A stretch of DNA of 64,000 nt from Laburnicola sp. R22_1 (GCA_014281115.1 JACONQ010000006.1:1054001-1118000); one strand, 5' to 3'. Numbered from the stretch's first letter, positions 36,979-49,536 are shown. Program-made: numbers and translations. Notes: generated from the letters alone by a model not told the origin.

Positions 36979-37930
36979 TAACATAATATATATTAAATAA
37001 TAATAATTTTATTATTAGTGTTCTATATAACAGTATAATTAATAGCAGTTAATAGATAGTCTGCTATCTAGTATAACTAAGTTATATATTATCTCTTAAC
37101 TAGTAGACTATTAGAGAGCTATAGTAGAGCTATATAGAGTTGTAACTATAGTTCGCTATATATATATATATATTATATATCTATCTTTTATAATATCTAC
37201 AATATTTAAAAATTCTTTCCCTTTAACACACACAATACTAAGTCTTTTAAATTTAACTTTTTAATATATATAGTAAGGTAGCTTTCTAGCGTTCTAAGAT
37301 TAAGTTGTCTAATACCCGCGGTTAGATAGCTGCTAGAGAATTTAAAACTAGTATAGATAACTAGCTAAGTAATATTAGCTATCTAGCCTACCTACTATAA
37401 GATATAGTTAAGACAGCCCTACTAGAGGACTAGATTAATTATACTATTCTAGAGATTATAACTAATAATTTATATATGCTATATACTATCTTTACGCAAC
37501 TCTAGATTCTTAAGTGTAAGGCTATCCTTTTATATAGAGGCCTAAGCATTAATATAGCAATATTTATATAATAATAATAGCTTTTTACTATTATATTATT
37601 AATAAGGCTAGAAGATAGGCTAAGATATAGTAGTAGGCAACTATTAGAGAAGAAGAGTGTATTTCTTATACGTTGCTAGAGCGCGCGCACGCAGCTATAG
37701 TAAGAGAAGCTTCTAGTAGTAGTTAAGATTTTATAGGCGTATAAGGATAATAAGAAATAAGAATAGCAGTGTAATAAGGGTAAGAGTAAGTGATAGTAGA
37801 GGGAGCATAGAGAAAATAGGCGATAGCGAGGTCCTAGGGGGTGGTATACAGCTCGCTAGTTACGAGAGGAGATCTACTATAGAAAAGTAATAAAATAGTT
37901 AGGTTAGTTACTATTATAATTATTATTGTT
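36979..37930. other. Unassigned insert within copia element B
   Basis: The copia reverse transcriptase reading is interrupted here. Short minus-strand readable stretches (ITQLVIYTSFKF, LNLKDLVLCVLKGK) have no recognised family. A GC-richer patch lies at 37825-37880. Confidence 0.4.
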
Positions 37931-40530
37931 ATTATTGCAGCACAAAATATTATTAAAGAAATTATTAATTATGTAATATAGTAGTTAGTTAAATAGCTAG
38001 CCTAGAATTACGTAATATTATAGATTAACCCAGGGAAGAATTTACTTCTTATATAAGGCGGAGATTAAAGATTCTACTTTTATGCTTAGATAGATTAAAC
38101 AAAAGAATCTTAAATATGCTATTAGTAATAAAAGCGTCTATTTCTATATAATTAGATTCTTTAAAGGATACTTTAGGTGTTGTAATTATACTTTCTATAT
38201 AGAGCTTTAAAAATAGTTCCTAATTACTGATCTTCTTTTAGGTAAGAAATATAGTATTCTTTTTTAGGTAGCCTCTCTTCCTCTTCTTTAGAAGATCCTT
38301 TTATATAGGTGTAATATTATTTACTTTATATAATAGTAGGAGAGTATAATCTTCTATATAATAGTATAGCTTAATCTATATATAGCAAAACTTTACTAAA
38401 CTATTCTATACGTTAAGAATTATATTTTTGTTCTTAATGCGCTTAATTTTATATAGGCCTATTTATATATCTTTCTTTCTTTAGACTATAACCTTAAATT
38501 TAAGTAGGAGCTCAAGAACTTTATAGATAGCTAATAGAATATTAAAGGTGTTTAGCGCATAATTAATATTAGTTTTAGTTTTATTTCTTTTCTTTTATAA
38601 TATCGTTATTACTTTTTATATAGTATTTGCATATATAATAATAATAGGTAATAGAAAAGAGTTTATACTAATTTCGAATATACGCTAAAGACTAGTAGTA
38701 TAGATACAAGGCTATTTAGGCCTATAGTATTATTAGTAGCTTTAATAGCTATTTAGAAGATGTCATTTTTATTAATATAGTCTTTTAGTTTAGCCTTAAG
38801 AATATTAAAGACTCTATAAAGAGGTGTATACAAAGGCTTAACCTTCCCTATTATCTAATATACTTTTATAGGTATCTCCCTATAAGTTATATTAATAATC
38901 TTTTCATAGTTTCTAAACTTATCTAATATAAAGCTTATACTAAGGTTATATATAATATAGTTAGATAAATCTTAGTAAATATTAATTTAGCATTTATAAA
39001 GGACTCTCTCCTCATTTTGTATGGATATTAATTTTAAGAAAATTATAGCTTAAAATAATATATTTATAGTTATAATATATAGTACGTCCTTAGTTCTAAT
39101 ATATATAAATATAATATTAATAATAATATTATAGTTAAAGTAGGTGTTATTCTTAATAGTAAACTTAAAGCAACGTAGGGCTTACTTATATAATTAGTAG
39201 TAGTAGTAAAACTTTTAAATTTTGTTTAGTATAGTAGTATTAACTTTATAGCTAGTATTAGTAAGTATTTCCTAAAGTATTCTTATATAGGGATATTTAA
39301 ATTATTAATAAAGGCGGCAAAGTTCTTATTTAGTAAACAAAAACACTTTCTTCCTTACTAATATTAAAGAAGGAATGTCCCTATTTACGTATAATAGGTA
39401 TAGTTATACTATTCTTTTATATAATAATATTAAGAATACTGTTAAAGTAGACACCTAGCTTATTAGCATTTACTAGTAATAGTAGGAATAGTGTTAGAGT
39501 GTCTAGGATATAGTAGGTAACTATTCCTATTAGATTTATAATTTGTATAGTTCCTAGAGATCCTTATAGGTTCTAATCTCTAAAGCTAATATTAGTATTG
39601 CTAGGTATCTAATTAATTTTTATATAAGGGTTCTCTTTTATATATGCTTCTAGCTATATTTTACTAATAGTAGAAATCCTTACTATACTTATATTCTACA
39701 GTTCATCTTAGTATATTATATAATATTAATCCTTAAGGATAAACTATTCTACACACTTCTCTAGCTTTATTTTATAGATATATTCGCTAGTTATATTGTG
39801 AAAATAGGTAGTAGTAGTTAGGAGAACACTAGATTATTGCTATTCTTATTATTTGTACTCTACTTCTCTTCTTTATATATAGTAGGTTTCTTATTATTAT
39901 AGCTTTTAAACTTCTAGATATAGAACTAAATAGCTTTGTATAAAGGCGTTTCCTTATTATACTCTTTATAGAAGGTAATATACTACCTTATTATATAGGA
40001 ACACTCTTTGCATAGATAGTTTAAAGACTTATAACCTTTTTATAGCATATATAACACTTTTCTAGTCTTATATAAATGTTATTTAATTACAATCTAAATT
40101 GCAATAATAATGGTATAAATCTTTTATAAAATTCTTATCTATAAGAACCTAGTAGTCTGCCTCTTATATAGGAAAGTTATATTTGTAATTAGTGTAGTAT
40201 ATATTAGCCTCTTATAAGTGCTAATTAGATTAGTAATTAATTACAACTTAGATTAATGCACAGAAATTAGCAAATAGTACTTTATAGGTTAGCTTAGTAG
40301 TAAATATAGCCTACTCTAGCTCTAGTTATTTGTAGCATACTTATATAATAATAGTATATAGAGGAATTTTTCTAGTAAAGTTTACACCTAATACTCTTTA
40401 TAGTTTTGGTTTTTTTTTACGACTTATAGATTTCTAATAAAAAGATAATAATAATAGCAGTTATCTCTCCTACTGTTATATACATAGAAAAGCGTTTTAA
40501 GATGTTAACAAAAAGGGTTAGCGCGGTACA

Positions 40531-40556
40531 CGCTCGCTAAGCGAGCTTGGCGTGCC
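40531..40556. other. GC hairpin in AT-rich DNA
   Basis: gctcgct-a-agcgagc is a 7-bp stem, preceded by cacg and followed by ttggcgtg. Seventeen bases, gctaagcgagcttggcg, recur in repeat Y (34435-34451). Function unknown. Confidence 0.55.
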
Positions 40557-42096
40557 CACTCCGACTAAAAAAAATCCACATGCAAAACCATGGGTAAGGC
40601 CACATCGCCGTACCGATTAATACTCTTTATATAAAGGTAAGTCTATTAATTATTACTTTTAGAACTTTATATAGACTCTTATTAGGGTTCTTATATTAGT
40701 ATTATATAAAAGTTATTATAGTCTAGTCTATCTAATACTAGTTGTAGTTAATAGTAGTGTTAAAGTAACTATTAAGTGCTTTATATACGCGCTTCTATAA
40801 TTGTCTAAGACAAATAGTATAGAGGTAATACTATGCTGCACAGCTAGTAAGGATATTTAGAAAGATATTTAGGTATTAATTCTTAGTAATATCTAGGCGT
40901 CTGCATAGATTTATAAAGATCCTAGTCTTATTTAGTAAAATATTATATAGAGCTTCTATATAGTTATTTTCCTTATTCTATACCTTTTAGAATTAAATTA
41001 GCTTATTAGCTAGAAGTCTCTAAGAAGGTAAATTATGCTTAGGTGGAAGCTTATATACGTTATATTATACTATAGGCTTAGGTAATATAGATTAATATAG
41101 TGCCTATAATTCGCGTTTAACGAGTAGTAGCTCTATTCTATATAGTGTTTAATAGTCGCAAATAAGTAGGTAAAATAGTAGTTAGGTACTATAGATAAAA
41201 CGTAGTAGTTTATTTAGTTATATATATAAATAATATTGTTTTTAGTACTTATATAAAGGCTCTTTTAAGATATCTATAGGGACCTATAGCTGTATAGGTA
41301 TCTATAGTAGTAGTAGCTTACTCTATTTAGGTTTATGCAATAGCTTAGTTAGCTCTAGCATTTTTGGAATTAACTTTAGTATTTATATATAAGGTGTTAA
41401 GAAAGCTAGCAAAGGTAGTATTATGTAAGTAGTATCTATATTATCTTAGGCTACTTTGTATGGTTTACTAGTATTTATAGCTCTAGCATCTATTCTTAGC
41501 TTAATGCCCTTTTCTTTTAGGACTACTATAAGTTCTCTTTTATACGCACAGCCTAACTCTAAAAAATAGTATTCTTTCTATCCTTTAAAGTCTTTCTAGA
41601 ATAACTTTAAGAAAGCTATCCCTTTCTAGTATAATATATAATACAGTGGAGTGCAATAAAGAAAAGGTTATTTAGAAAGTCACCGTTTTAAAAGTCTTAT
41701 AACTTAATCAATAAATTTGCTAAAAATGTACTAAATAGCTTATTTTAAAGAGAAAGTTTAGAACGATCTAGCTATGAATAGAGTATTAGCTAACTAAGCA
41801 TAGGTCTTGGCATATATAACCTTAAACCTAAAGCTTTTTTTAACTCTATATTTAGAGCTCTATAACTTTTTAATTAATGTTTAGTTTTATTTTCAATTTT
41901 AACTAGCTATTCTAGATTCAAGATAGATTATATAAGCAAATTTTTAAGCTAAGTCTTCTCTTTAACTTCTTTTATATTTTAGGTATAAAAATTTAGAATA
42001 TGCTTATATAAGCACTAATTATATAATTTCTTAGTAAGCTTTTAGTTTATAATAATATCTTTCTAGATTTAAATTCTTCTTTCTTAAATCCTTAAA

Positions 42097-43359
42097 ATGG
42101 CTCCAAAATTCACTACACTTAAATCTAACATTCTTCTTCTTTTAAAGACTATAACGCCTAATTCTACTATTGCTACCACTTTAAATAAATCCTTAAAAAG
42201 TATAAAGAATACTATTTATTATATTAAAGAGAAGGAAAAGGAGAATTATAATATAAAAAGAGTTAGTAAAGGAAGGGTTTCTAAGATAACCTCTAGGGCT
42301 AAAAGAGTTATTAATAGGGATTTAATTAAAAGCCCTAAGAAAGAAAATAAAGGATTATTATTAGAAAATACTCTAGGAGTAGCTAAAACATCTTTAAAGT
42401 ACTTCTTAAAAGAGGAGGGTTATTCTTTTAATAAGGCTACTAAAAAGCCTTTATTAAATAAAAGAAAGCTAATAATAGATTATTATTTGCTAAAGAAAAC
42501 GTTAAAAATATAGAAAATATAGACTTTTCTAAAGTTATATTTTCTGATGAGTTAGCATTACAAAGGGGGCATAGTAGTAGGGGTGAATACTATCAAAAGA
42601 AAGGAAATAGTAAAGTTGGGAAAGAAATGGATTCTACTAAAAATTCTAGTAAGTATTTTAAAATTCTACTTAACTCAAAACAATCTTCTTCTTCTTCTCT
42701 ATTGTTTTAAAATTTTATTTTTTTAATAACTATTATACTAATTTAATAATAGCCCGCGATATTACTATTTCAATCTGGGAGCAATTTAGATAGGCGGTAG
42801 ATCTAGATTAGAGTTTATTAAAACTCCTACTCAGTCTACTAGCTTTCCTAATAAAGATTATTTAAATAAAATCCTTATACCTATAGTTAAACCTATAGTT
42901 AAAAAGGGTAAGTTCTTATATATACCTTTTTTACCTCTTTTTTAATTTTTAATATAATATATATTACTATATATTATATTTTAAATAATTTATAAGGTTT
43001 TATATATTAATACTAGTCTAGGGTGGCAATTTTAACAAGATGACGCCAAAATCCATAAAACTACATTAGCTTTGGATTTCTTTAAAAAAGAGAAAATTAA
43101 TCTCTTTCACCACCCCCCCTATAGTCCCGATCTTGCCCCTATTGAAAACGTCTAGAGTCTATTATAATATAGACTAAATAAGAGACATAATACTACTTTA
43201 GGGGTAGGTAAAAGTGAGGCTAGTATTGAGGCTTTTAAAAAGGCTATACTAGAGGAGTGGGCTTTAATTCCCCAAAAGGTTATAGATAATTGTATATTAT
43301 CTTGACCTAGGCGTCATGACGCTGTTATAGAGGCTAAAGGGTATTATACTAAGTATTAG
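42097..43359 (+). pseudogene. Tc1/mariner-type transposase (DDE_3), decayed
   Basis: The open N-terminal 138 codons from ATG 42097 are Lys-rich with two helix-turn-helix-like segments (paired-like DNA-binding region) and KKENKGLL. After a frameshift comes the first catalytic Asp block IDFSKVIFSDELALQRG. The second Asp block reads QDDAKIHKTTLALDFF, followed by HHPPYSPDLAPIENVW with the last acidic residue (Glu, DD34E-like spacing). Ends with YYTKY and TAG at 43357-43359. AT-rich and partly RIP-mutated, with frameshifts in the middle. Role: cut-and-paste at TA; inactive. Confidence 0.85.
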
Positions 43360-43805
43360 TAATATATTATATATTACTTTATTACTATTTTATTAATATT
43401 TAATATTATTAATACACTATTAAATACTAACTTATATAGATAATAACCCTATAATATAAAACTATAGAACTATCCTATGGGCCTAAATCTATACTATATT
43501 AAAATTATAACTATTTTTATTCATTAATTAAAAGGTTATTTTACTCTAAAGTTATAGATTTTTGTTATCCCTATTTTACTTCTAAATTATATTCACTAAT
43601 AGCTAAATAAGTATAAACTAGAACTATAACTTTATTAGCCTTATTATTCTAGTTAAAACCTAGTTTCTCTTATTCTAATAGGCCTTATAATAAAGAATAT
43701 ATTTAAGTTTAAAAAAGTAGACCTTTTATACTAGTAGACTTAGTCCTTTTCTTGAGGTCTTTTTATATATATTTTTATAAATACTATATATATATATATA
43801 TATAT

Positions 43806-43945
43806 ATAATATTATTATATTATTATAATATTATTGTATTATTATAATATTATTGTATTATTATAATATTATTGTATTATTATAATATTATTGTATTATT
43901 ATAATATTATTGTATTATTATAATATTATTGTATTATTATAATAT
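43806..43945. repeat. 19-bp minisatellite, about seven units
   Basis: Unit aatattattgtattattat, tandem, preceded by a (ta)n tract. In the second mariner copy (near 63424) the same place has a single unit, so the array grew after insertion. Confidence 0.9.
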
Positions 43946-43946
43946 T

Positions 43947-44050
43947 GAAGATCTTCGTCGTGTTAAGATTCTAACCAAGGTCGAATACGCACTATACACA
44001 GAGAGGAGTAAAACAGGAGGCACTAAAACCCAGCACCTAGCACACAGTGG
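43947..44050. repeat. Short dispersed repeat S, copy 2
   Basis: About 104 bp, gaagatcttcgtcgtg through gcacacagtgg, absent from the second mariner copy. Both flanks read tattattataat, so it may be an insertion with target duplication, but the minisatellite blurs this. Confidence 0.7.
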
Positions 44051-44805
44051 TATTATTATAATATATAGAGTACTCGTAACCTATAATAATAGTATTAGTA
44101 ATATTAATCTATAATCTATAAAGTAATAGACGCTTTAGCCTAATTAATAAAAAAGTAAAATTTATTTACTTAATTATATACGCTATACTATATATATAAA
44201 TATAGTTTAGTATATATATACTCTATTATATAGTTATAGTAATCCTATAATATTATATTAGTAATAAGTATTAGTAATCCTAATACTATAGACTCTTTAA
44301 TATTAATTTTCGTGCACCTATATTAAATAGTTTAATAGAATAATAATAATTATATACAATATATAAATATGAAATATAGTGCCTACAAATAAGCTAAAAT
44401 ATACTATTTATTATATTAAATATTACTTAATTACTAGTTTCTTAATAGATTACTAAAGTTTCTTAAATCTAAGATAATTAAAAATAATAGGAGCAAATCT
44501 ATACTACAAATTCATAGAGGGATTGGGAAAAGGATATATTATACTATATATAAGTACCAGCTAACTCTGTACATTAGATAAAAAGTTATACTCTTCTAAA
44601 GTTAGAGTTTTTTTAACTCCTTTTTTACCCCTAGATTATTGTTACCCTAGACTAACTAAGCGCTTACTAATAGCCTAGGTATAATTCCCTAAACCTTCTC
44701 TTTAAAATAATATATTTTTATATTTTTATCTAACCTAATAAGGAAGCCAAAAGACTTTAGAAAAGGTAACCTTTTAAGTGACTTTTTTTATTGCACCCCA
44801 CTGTA

Positions 44806-45958
44806 TATTACACTCTTTCTTAACTAGCTGTCCTTAGCCCTAAGTATAGTTAACCCCTTAAATATATTTAAAATATGTTAAGAATATATTTAGGGAACGT
44901 ACTATAGGTTTTTAGATAGGCGCTTTAAGGCTTTACTATATTATAGAACTATAATAAAGATAATAGGCCATTATTAAATAGCTGCTATAAATACTCTATA
45001 TCTCCCTTTTTAAACACCTTCTAATAGAAGTAGTTCTCTATATAGTGTCTAGTCTAGCTTTAATAACTAACTACTTAGAAGTAGGTATTTAGTATTTCCT
45101 ATATTTATTAGTACTTTAGTCTAACTATATTCTAAAAATAATTAGAATCTATTTAGAATCTATTTATACCTAATATAGGCGCTTTAAATATAGTATATAG
45201 ATTACTCTTTATAGGGTATAGTAATTTTTTTATACAAATCTTTACTATATACTTATATAATAAGCTATAGCTTCTTACTCTCTATTTCTTTTTATTACTA
45301 TAATAGCCTTTTAAGTTTACTAAATATTCTTATAAAGTGTTAGGATTACCTTAGTGTGTAAACACCTTTATAGTCTATTCTAAAGATGTTTATAGTACTT
45401 TATACCTATATATATATATACTTTAATTTCTATATTATACTATTAAGAAAAGGTAAAGTAGCTTTATTAGTAAAGTACGCCTTTCTTTGTAAATATTAGA
45501 TTTTAAATATATTAGACATATATTCTAAATATATTCTAAATATATTCTAAATATATTCTAAATATATTTAAGTATTTACTAATAACGCCTAGTTTAGTAC
45601 TTATTCTTTAGTAGAGTATATACTATTTACTAGCTACGCTATACCTATAATATATGCAACTCCCTTTTATATATTTTAGAATATCTTAGTAATAAAGGAG
45701 TGTAAATTATCTCTTATATATATAATATAGAACTTAGTTTCTTATTAAAGCTTTCTAGTATAAAAGGTGCCAATATCTATATAGATATATTATAAATATA
45801 TTTAGAATATATTTATATAGTAGACATATATTAGCTAGCTACTTAACCTTATTATAAGGTTCTAGATTAGAATTTAAATTAATATATAAATATACACCTA
45901 GCTCCTATATTAGATTATAGGGTATATCTAATAGTTTAGATTATAGTATTAGATTATA
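44806..45958. repeat. Repeat X, copy 2, left part
   Basis: Matches 655-1714 and additionally contains, uninterrupted, the site where P1 inserted in copy 1 (cctatattagattatag near 45905). Interrupted at 45959/45960 by P4. RIP-mutated. Confidence 0.8.
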
Positions 45959-45960
45959 TA

Positions 45961-47824
45961 ACGTGGGTTACTAGCGAGTAACCCATACTAGTAAGCGCGT
46001 TATCTTTGCTAAGACCTCACTATTACCAACAATACCATTATAATACAACTACCTACTATGTCTTCTAAGCTATCTAATAAAGCTTAGTTACTTATTGCTA
46101 TTATAGCTATTAAACAAGACCTAAATCTTACAGAGCGAGCAGCAGTAGGGCTGTATAACATTAATCGCAGAACGCTTAATCGAAAACGCAACAAAACAAC
46201 TACACAACGCGATAACCTACCTAAATTAAAGAATTTTACTCTTCTTAAGGAGTAGGCGCTTATTAATTGTATAATCGAGCTAGACACGTGTGGATTCTCT
46301 CCTACAAAGCTTATAATACGCATAATGGCTGATTTACTACGTTTACAAAGAGGAAAGCCACCTATTAGTATTAACTAGATAGATAGATTTATTAAGCGCA
46401 GACGTAAAGTTAAAACGCGTTAGTCTTAGTTATGCAATAACTAGAGGGCACAATAAAAAGATTCTAAGATTATAAACGCGTGGTTTAAGCTTGTAGAGGG
46501 CATTAAAGTCAAGTACAGTATTACAAATAAGGACACCTACAACTTTAATAAATTAGGCTTCCTAATAGGGGTTATAGGGTCTTAGCTTGTGGTTATAGCA
46601 TTAGAGAGGCGTGCGAAACCCAAATTAATATAGCCAGGCAACTACTAGTAGATTATAGTAATCTAGGGTATCTGCGCTGCTAGATAGGCAATCCCTCTAT
46701 TTATTATCTACGCTAGTAAGCGTCACATCTCTATCTGGTACAAAGACGCGTTAATTCCTAGCAATTAGGTAATTGCTGTTAGCACGAATAGCTAGACAAA
46801 TAACAAGCTTAGTACTACGTAGTTAAAACACTTTAACGCATATATAAAGGGACGCGCTAAAGAAACCGATTAGCTGCTAGTTATTAACAGTCATAAGAGC
46901 TATAACTTAATTAAGTTCTAGAATTACTATAAGGAACATAAGATTATTACTATCTATATACCGCCATATTCGTCACACCTGCTATAGCCATTAGATGTGG
47001 GCTGTTTCTCCCTACTAAAGAAGGCATATAGTGCTAAGATCTTAGGCTTAGCGCGTTAGCTAATAACTCACATCACAAAGATTAAGTTTCTCCTAGCCTT
47101 TAAAACCGCGTTTTTAAAGGTTTTCTCTGCAGAGACAATTAAGAGTGATTTTTACGATGCTGGGCTAGTCCTATTAAATCTAAAGGAGGTGTTGCAGCAT
47201 CTTAATATCCGCATCCGTACACCTAGTCTGCTCATTAAAGAGCCTACCACCTAGGAGTCTAAAACACCAAGTAACCTACGCGAATTTAAGGCGCAATTAA
47301 CACTGGTTCGCAAGAGAATTAGAGATTACTTTAATTTATCACTAACTTTAACTATATAGATACTTAAGAAGCTTAAAAAAGGCGCTCTAAGTGTAATGCA
47401 TAGTTAGGTACTAGTGTTAGATAAAATTACAGGCCTTCGCAAGATAATTAAGGAGACTATAAGGCGAAAATTGCGTAAAAGGAGGTATATCCAGTATTAG
47501 GGATTACTTACAGTAGCAGAGGGATCTTAGCTAGCCACTTCTAAGAACACTAGTGGATAGAAGAAGGGTAAATAGTTATTAGGTACTAGTCGTGCTGCAA
47601 TAGGGCCATTAACTTAACAGCATTGTGGTATCTACAGGCAATCTAGACACAATACGCAAACCTACTAGGGAGTTAAAGAGGAAGAATCTAAATTAGATGC
47701 ATTAACTTAGTATATATTTTTAAGTAGTGTTACGACGCAGTCTAATAATAAATAAAATGATTTAGTGGGGTCTTGGCAAAGGTGGCGTGCTCACTAGTGT
47801 AGGTCACTCGCTAGTAAACTACGT
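45961..47824 (+). mobile_element. Pogo/Fot1-like DNA transposon (P4)
   Basis: Inverted ends acgtgggttactagcgag and the complement of acgtagtttactagcgag, then ctttgc(t/c)aagacc, with TA flanks at 45959-45960 and 47825-47826. Length 1864 bp. Copy 1 of X has the empty site (atatataagattta near 5770). Related to P1 at the inner end motif aagaccccac. Confidence 0.93.
46058..47755 (+). pseudogene. Pogo-like transposase, RIP-mutated, 566 codons in frame
   Basis: From ATG 46058 to TAA 47753-47755 without any indel; interruptions are TAG/TAA only. An N-terminal helix-turn-helix (LTERAAVGLYNINRRTLNRK) precedes a CENP-B-like region. The DDE domain has YNFNKLGF (first Asp changed to Asn), INSHKSYNLIKF (second Asp changed to Asn) and PPYSSHLLQPLDVGCF with its Asp kept. 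The C-terminal knuckle HCGIYRQSRHNTQTY is a CCHC with Cys lost to Tyr. Same length and order as P1 and P3. Inactive. Confidence 0.9.
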
Positions 47825-47826
47825 TA

Positions 47827-48009
47827 TAGGATTTATTTTTAAATAAGTTTAGAATAACTTAATAAAATATTTAGAATAAGTTTAAAGAAAAGAGAGTTAA
47901 CCTAAGCTAATACTAAAAAAAATTTACTACCTATTTTAGTAAGGTGGGCTAAGTTATTATAGGGTAGTATTAGGCGACGCTAAAAGCACTATTAGATAAG
48001 CTGCCTCCT
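47827..48009. repeat. Repeat X, copy 2, right part
   Basis: Matches 5760-5917 and ends at the same gctgcctcct. Beyond it the two copies have unrelated neighbours. Confidence 0.8.
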
Positions 48010-48032
48010 AGTTTTAATAGTAATGTTTTTGT

Positions 48033-48545
48033 TATATAGGAGCGCTAGCCGTTTTTAGAACTATGTTGTTTATTAGCGCCTAGAAGATCGCGTTTACTAT
48101 TATATATAATAAGGCTATATAGTATAGTATATAAAAATAGCCTAAGGAAAATACACACTTATTATTGAATAGATACTCTACAGCTAGCTGTATAGACATC
48201 GAATTCTAATCCTCTATACTGGCAAGCGTGGAGGGTGTACGGGGCGATCGTACGAGGAAAGGAAATAACATAACAGAACGACTTGGTATTAATTGCTTGT
48301 CTCTAGAGAGGGTGCGGATGGAAAGGAGAAGATCTTGCGGCGCACGGGCCACGGCGCACGGGCATCACGTGATCCCCACGTGATGCCATCGTGAGGCAAT
48401 ATTGAAACCTCAACACCCTCAGGTGCCCTTGCCCGTACGGTGTACGGACACTTATTATATATTAGTATAGAGTAGTTACTAATATATATATAGGCATAGT
48501 GTACCTAACTACTATTGCGTAATTAATAACTAAGCGTACACACTT
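48033..48545. repeat. RIP-mutated inverted copy of 8199-8410, split by a solo LTR
   Basis: 48033-48162 is the reverse complement of 8279-8405, and 48456-48545 of 8199-8275. Differences are mainly CpA/TpG to TpA. In between lies the solo LTR with its cttat duplication. Confidence 0.78.
48163..48450 (-). mobile_element. Solo LTR (288 bp), well preserved
   Basis: Same family and length as 15219-15506, nearly identical in reverse complement, flanked by cttat on both sides (48158-48162, 48451-48455). Its host sequence is RIP-mutated but it is not, so it is a late insertion or excision remnant. Confidence 0.92.
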
Positions 48546-49210
48546 TTGCGCGTAGAATAATATTTAAATTGCACTATATAGAGTGTAATTTCGCTTAACG
48601 TATAGGCCACTATCCTAGTAGACTAGGGTAAAATACTTTCTACTAGGCTTAAAAGCTTCTTTTTAGTACACTCTACTCTATAAAATCTAGGTATACTTCT
48701 TATTTAAGTTACTATTTTTAATAGAAATTAAAATCTAAATATTAGTTTCTACTAGTAAGTAAAAGCAAACTAATAGAAAATCTAATAAAAAACTAATAGA
48801 ATTATAATAAAAGATAGGCCCTAATAATAGACTAGTATATATAAGTAGCTACTATAATACTAATTACTATACTAATAGAACTCTTTAGGTATTAAATATA
48901 GTACTAATTTTACTAAAAAGATTAGCAACACTAATATAAAATAGGCTAAAAAAGGAAAGAGTTAACTAAAGGGGTAAAATTATTAGCAAATCTAATAATA
49001 GGTACTAATTAATCTAACAAGAGGAGGGCAGAAATAATATAAAAGGCCTAGAAGAAAAAGCAAAAGGTAAAGTTAGATAATATAGCCATTAAGAGATTAG
49101 AAAATAAGATTATTGTTAAGTTAAAAAGTATAGGAACTAAAAGATTTACTATAATAAGCTATAGAATATATAATATAGGTGTAATTAGAATATTAAAAGT
49201 ATTATGTGTG
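48546..49210. other. RIP-mutated DNA, unassigned
   Basis: AT-rich, no motif recognised, ending in a short gtgtgtg run next to repeat Y. Confidence 0.5.
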
Positions 49211-49536
49211 TGTGGCGTTAAATTAACTACCTAGGGGTAGTACAACAAAGGCTTTTATCTTAAATAACATAATAAAAAAAGCAGAGCCCCTTGCTTAGTA
49301 ATTAAAAAGAGCATAAAAAGGTAGTTACAAAAATGCACGTTTAAACTACTAAGCAAGCTTACTAGTCTTAGTGTAGTGCTGCTTTTATAAGCAAAATTTT
49401 TACAAAGAGGCTACTTAGAACTTTAGTAGAAGAGGGATAAGACTTTAGCGCGACCACGCTATAGTTATCTATTTCTATTCTTTACTATTCCTAATTATTG
49501 CAAATAATACAAGTTAATATATTAATAGTTATATTA
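49211..49536 (+). repeat. LTR-like repeat Y, copy 3, probable 5' LTR of gypsy G1
   Basis: Starts tgtggcgttaaattaac and matches 13593-13268 over about 325 bp. Once V and W copy e are removed it stands about 1.3 kb before the readable G1 gag frame on the same strand, so it is a reasonable 5' LTR. Its 3' limit and primer site are uncertain. Confidence 0.55.

Larger units (their letters stand above)
35421..41640 (-). pseudogene. Ty1/copia-type retroelement B polyprotein, heavily RIP-mutated
   Basis: The minus strand reads, in order: gag-like region (41640-40600), zinc-knuckle-like KCYICYKKGYKS (~40050), protease/GAG-pre-integrase region (IPIIRKQGHSFFNIS), integrase C-part (SILLVFSVYSKLVQ, the 'LVPTLLVFGAYPR' block, ~38700), start of the copia reverse transcriptase (SRIFNLRLIQEVNS, ~38060), the catalytic block as ITSLQTNNTLSI (DD changed to NN, ~36400), and RNase H (LFIFTNNLFANNKDLS, YKRVIRSVLTSKLY, ISKIRQINKKDNLTN). 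Several frameshifts and an unassigned ~0.95 kb insert (36979-37930). Matching LTRs were not found. The order supports copia rather than gypsy. Inactive. Confidence 0.78.
41644..44803 (+). mobile_element. Tc1/mariner DNA transposon, copy 1
   Basis: Ends cagtggagtgcaataaa (left) and the complement of cagtggggtgcaataaa (right), flanked by TA at 41642-41643 and 44804-44805. The 3.16 kb length is inflated by a 19-bp minisatellite and the short repeat S. It carries a plus-strand DDE transposase remnant. A second copy starts at 62672. It lies between copia B and repeat X copy 2. Confidence 0.9.

Noticed and set aside
46084..46323. Minus-strand frame of 79 codons
   Set aside because: Shadow of the P4 transposase N-terminus.
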